DNA of 14,790 nucleotides from Rhodospirillales bacterium (GTDB lineage: Bacteria > Pseudomonadota > Alphaproteobacteria > Acetobacterales > Acetobacteraceae), in contig JAATGE010000255.1 of assembly GCA_015654825.1 (NCBI GenBank), forward strand, positions 1 through 14,790. Reading direction: 5' to 3'. The notes under the pieces are model-generated. The model made no database searches and was not told the DNA's origin. It was given only the letters and a program-made list of their open reading frames with translations. The position numbers and the translations under genes were made by a program. Numbering within the stretch: position 1 is the first letter of the stretch; each line of letters begins with the position of its first letter. This document shows positions 14,092 through 14,790 of this stretch, in pieces.

Positions 14092-14790
14092 GCTAACCTG
14101 ACGCCTTCCGCCTCCAGCCCCTGGCCTTTATTCCTTCTTGTGGCGTTCTGTTTCCTGGGCCCCGAGTTCTGGCGGATCGACCCGTTCCATCTGGACCCGG
14201 ATGTGCTGGCGCAGCCGTCGTGGAAGCACCCGATGGGCACGGACGCGTTGGGACGGGACGAGTTGGCACGGCTGATCGAAGGTGGCGCGGAGACGCTGCA
14301 AGTGGCGATGCCGGCGGCCGCGCTGGCGTTCGTTTTGGGGGTGGCGTACGGGTTGGCGTCCGGTCTGGGGCCGGAATGGTTGGACCGGGTGATGATGCGG
14401 CTGCTGGATGCGGTGCTGGCGTTGCCGTCGCTGGTGGTGCTGGTTTGTCTTTCGTCCCTGGTGGCGCTGGACGGGGCCTCGCTGGTGCTGCTGATCGGGT
14501 TTGTTGCGTGGCCGTCGCTGGCCAGGCTGGTGCGCGGCGAGGCTTTTGCGCTGCGCGGGCGGGATTTCGTGCTGGCGGCGGAGCAGTTGGGGGCCGGGAA
14601 ACTGCATGTGGCGCGGTTCCATGTGATGCCGGTGATCGGGCGGTTGCTGGTGGTGAATGGGACTTTCCTGCTGGGGGACGCGATACTGGGGTTGTCGGCG
14701 CTGAGTTTCCTGGGGTTGGGCGTGCAGCCGCCGAGGACGAGCTGGGGGCAGTTGTTGCAGGAGGGGATGGGGTTTGTGGAGCTTCGCGCC
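14020..14790 (+). CDS. ABC transporter permease, DppC type (3' end outside window)
   Basis: The second channel subunit, pairing with the DppB-type protein. 257 codons are visible with no stop before the window edge. Family blocks are HPMGTDALGRDEL (70-82, the classic HPxGTDxxGRD), FVLAAEQLGAGK (183-194) to HVMPVIGRL (the EAA loop), and LSFLGLGVQPP (228-238). The first membrane segment starts near residue 36 (PLFLLVAFCFLG). ATG 14020 is the only start I can find before that segment; it overlaps the previous stop as ATGA with GGGG five bases upstream. Residues 1-24 (MKPRSAIGGL...SPGL) are encoded by repeat copy 3, so the native N-terminus was replaced or extended. DppD/DppF-type ATPase genes are expected downstream, outside the window. 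Confidence 0.88.
   Translation, partial: MKPRSAIGGLGPQAPAGPGQSPGLANLTPSASSPWPLFLLVAFCFLGPEFWRIDPFHLDPDVLAQPSWKHPMGTDALGRDELARLIEGGAETLQVAMPAAALAFVLGVAYGLASGLGPEWLDRVMMRLLDAVLALPSLVVLVCLSSLVALDGASLVLLIGFVAWPSLARLVRGEAFALRGRDFVLAAEQLGAGKLHVARFHVMPVIGRLLVVNGTFLLGDAILGLSALSFLGLGVQPPRTSWGQLLQEGMGFVELRA
14117..14128 (+). repeat. 12-bp remnant matching the repeat's right terminus
   Basis: GCCCCTGGCCTT is identical to the last 12 bases of copy 0 (53-64) and of copy 1 (1380-1391). It lies 25 bp beyond copy 3, whose own end reads GCCCTGG. It is coding in the second permease (within SPWPL). It may be the stump of an older element at this site, or chance. Confidence 0.4.

Noticed and set aside
14055..14240. 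Minus-strand 61-codon frame ending ARPGLCPGPAGA
   Set aside because: It is the repeat's inverted end read backwards plus antisense of the second permease; the same tail on the glycosyltransferase is repeat-derived.

Overview
The window is GC-rich, densely coded DNA from a Gram-negative bacterium. Two TonB-dependent outer-membrane receptors, a TPR-sulfotransferase, a family 61 glycosyltransferase, TTG start codons and GC-rich intergenic hairpin repeats suggest an alphaproteobacterium, most likely Acetobacteraceae-like. The taxon is inferred from style, not from a marker gene.

Layout, left to right: (1) the right end of a dispersed repeat (to 64); (2) a GT61/DUF563 glycosyltransferase on + (113-1237); (3) a full repeat (1201-1391) with a 70-nt near-perfect hairpin in its core; (4) a POT-family proton/oligopeptide symporter on - (1396-2790); (5) a 656-bp non-coding gap; (6) TonB-dependent receptor 1 on + (3447-6302) with a rho-independent terminator; (7) a second full repeat (6397-6581); (8) a TPR-sulfotransferase on - (6574-8250); (9) a 313-bp divergent regulatory gap; (10) a + strand operon that leaves the window: TonB-dependent receptor 2 (8564-11335), a family 5 periplasmic solute-binding protein (to 12990), a DppB-type permease (12950-14023) and a DppC-type permease (14020 to the edge). 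A third full repeat (13904-14091) lies inside this operon, across the junction of the two permeases.

The last operon reads as one trans-envelope import route: outer-membrane receptor, periplasmic binding protein, then inner-membrane ABC channel. The ATPase genes would be expected downstream. With the POT symporter, uptake of peptides or peptide-like metal chelates is a reasonable theme, but the substrate cannot be read from the sequence. The glycosyltransferase and sulfotransferase probably modify surface glycans.

The most unusual content is the repeat family: elements of 185-191 bp, each starting AAGGCC and ending GGCCTT, with a pair of tandem hairpins at each end. Stem bases change in compensating pairs between copies. 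Two copies sit in convergent gene gaps and supply stop codons or tails to neighbours. The third is read through as coding DNA: it gives the first permease a 39-residue tail, and gives the second permease its start codon (in an ATGA overlap) and 24 N-terminal residues.
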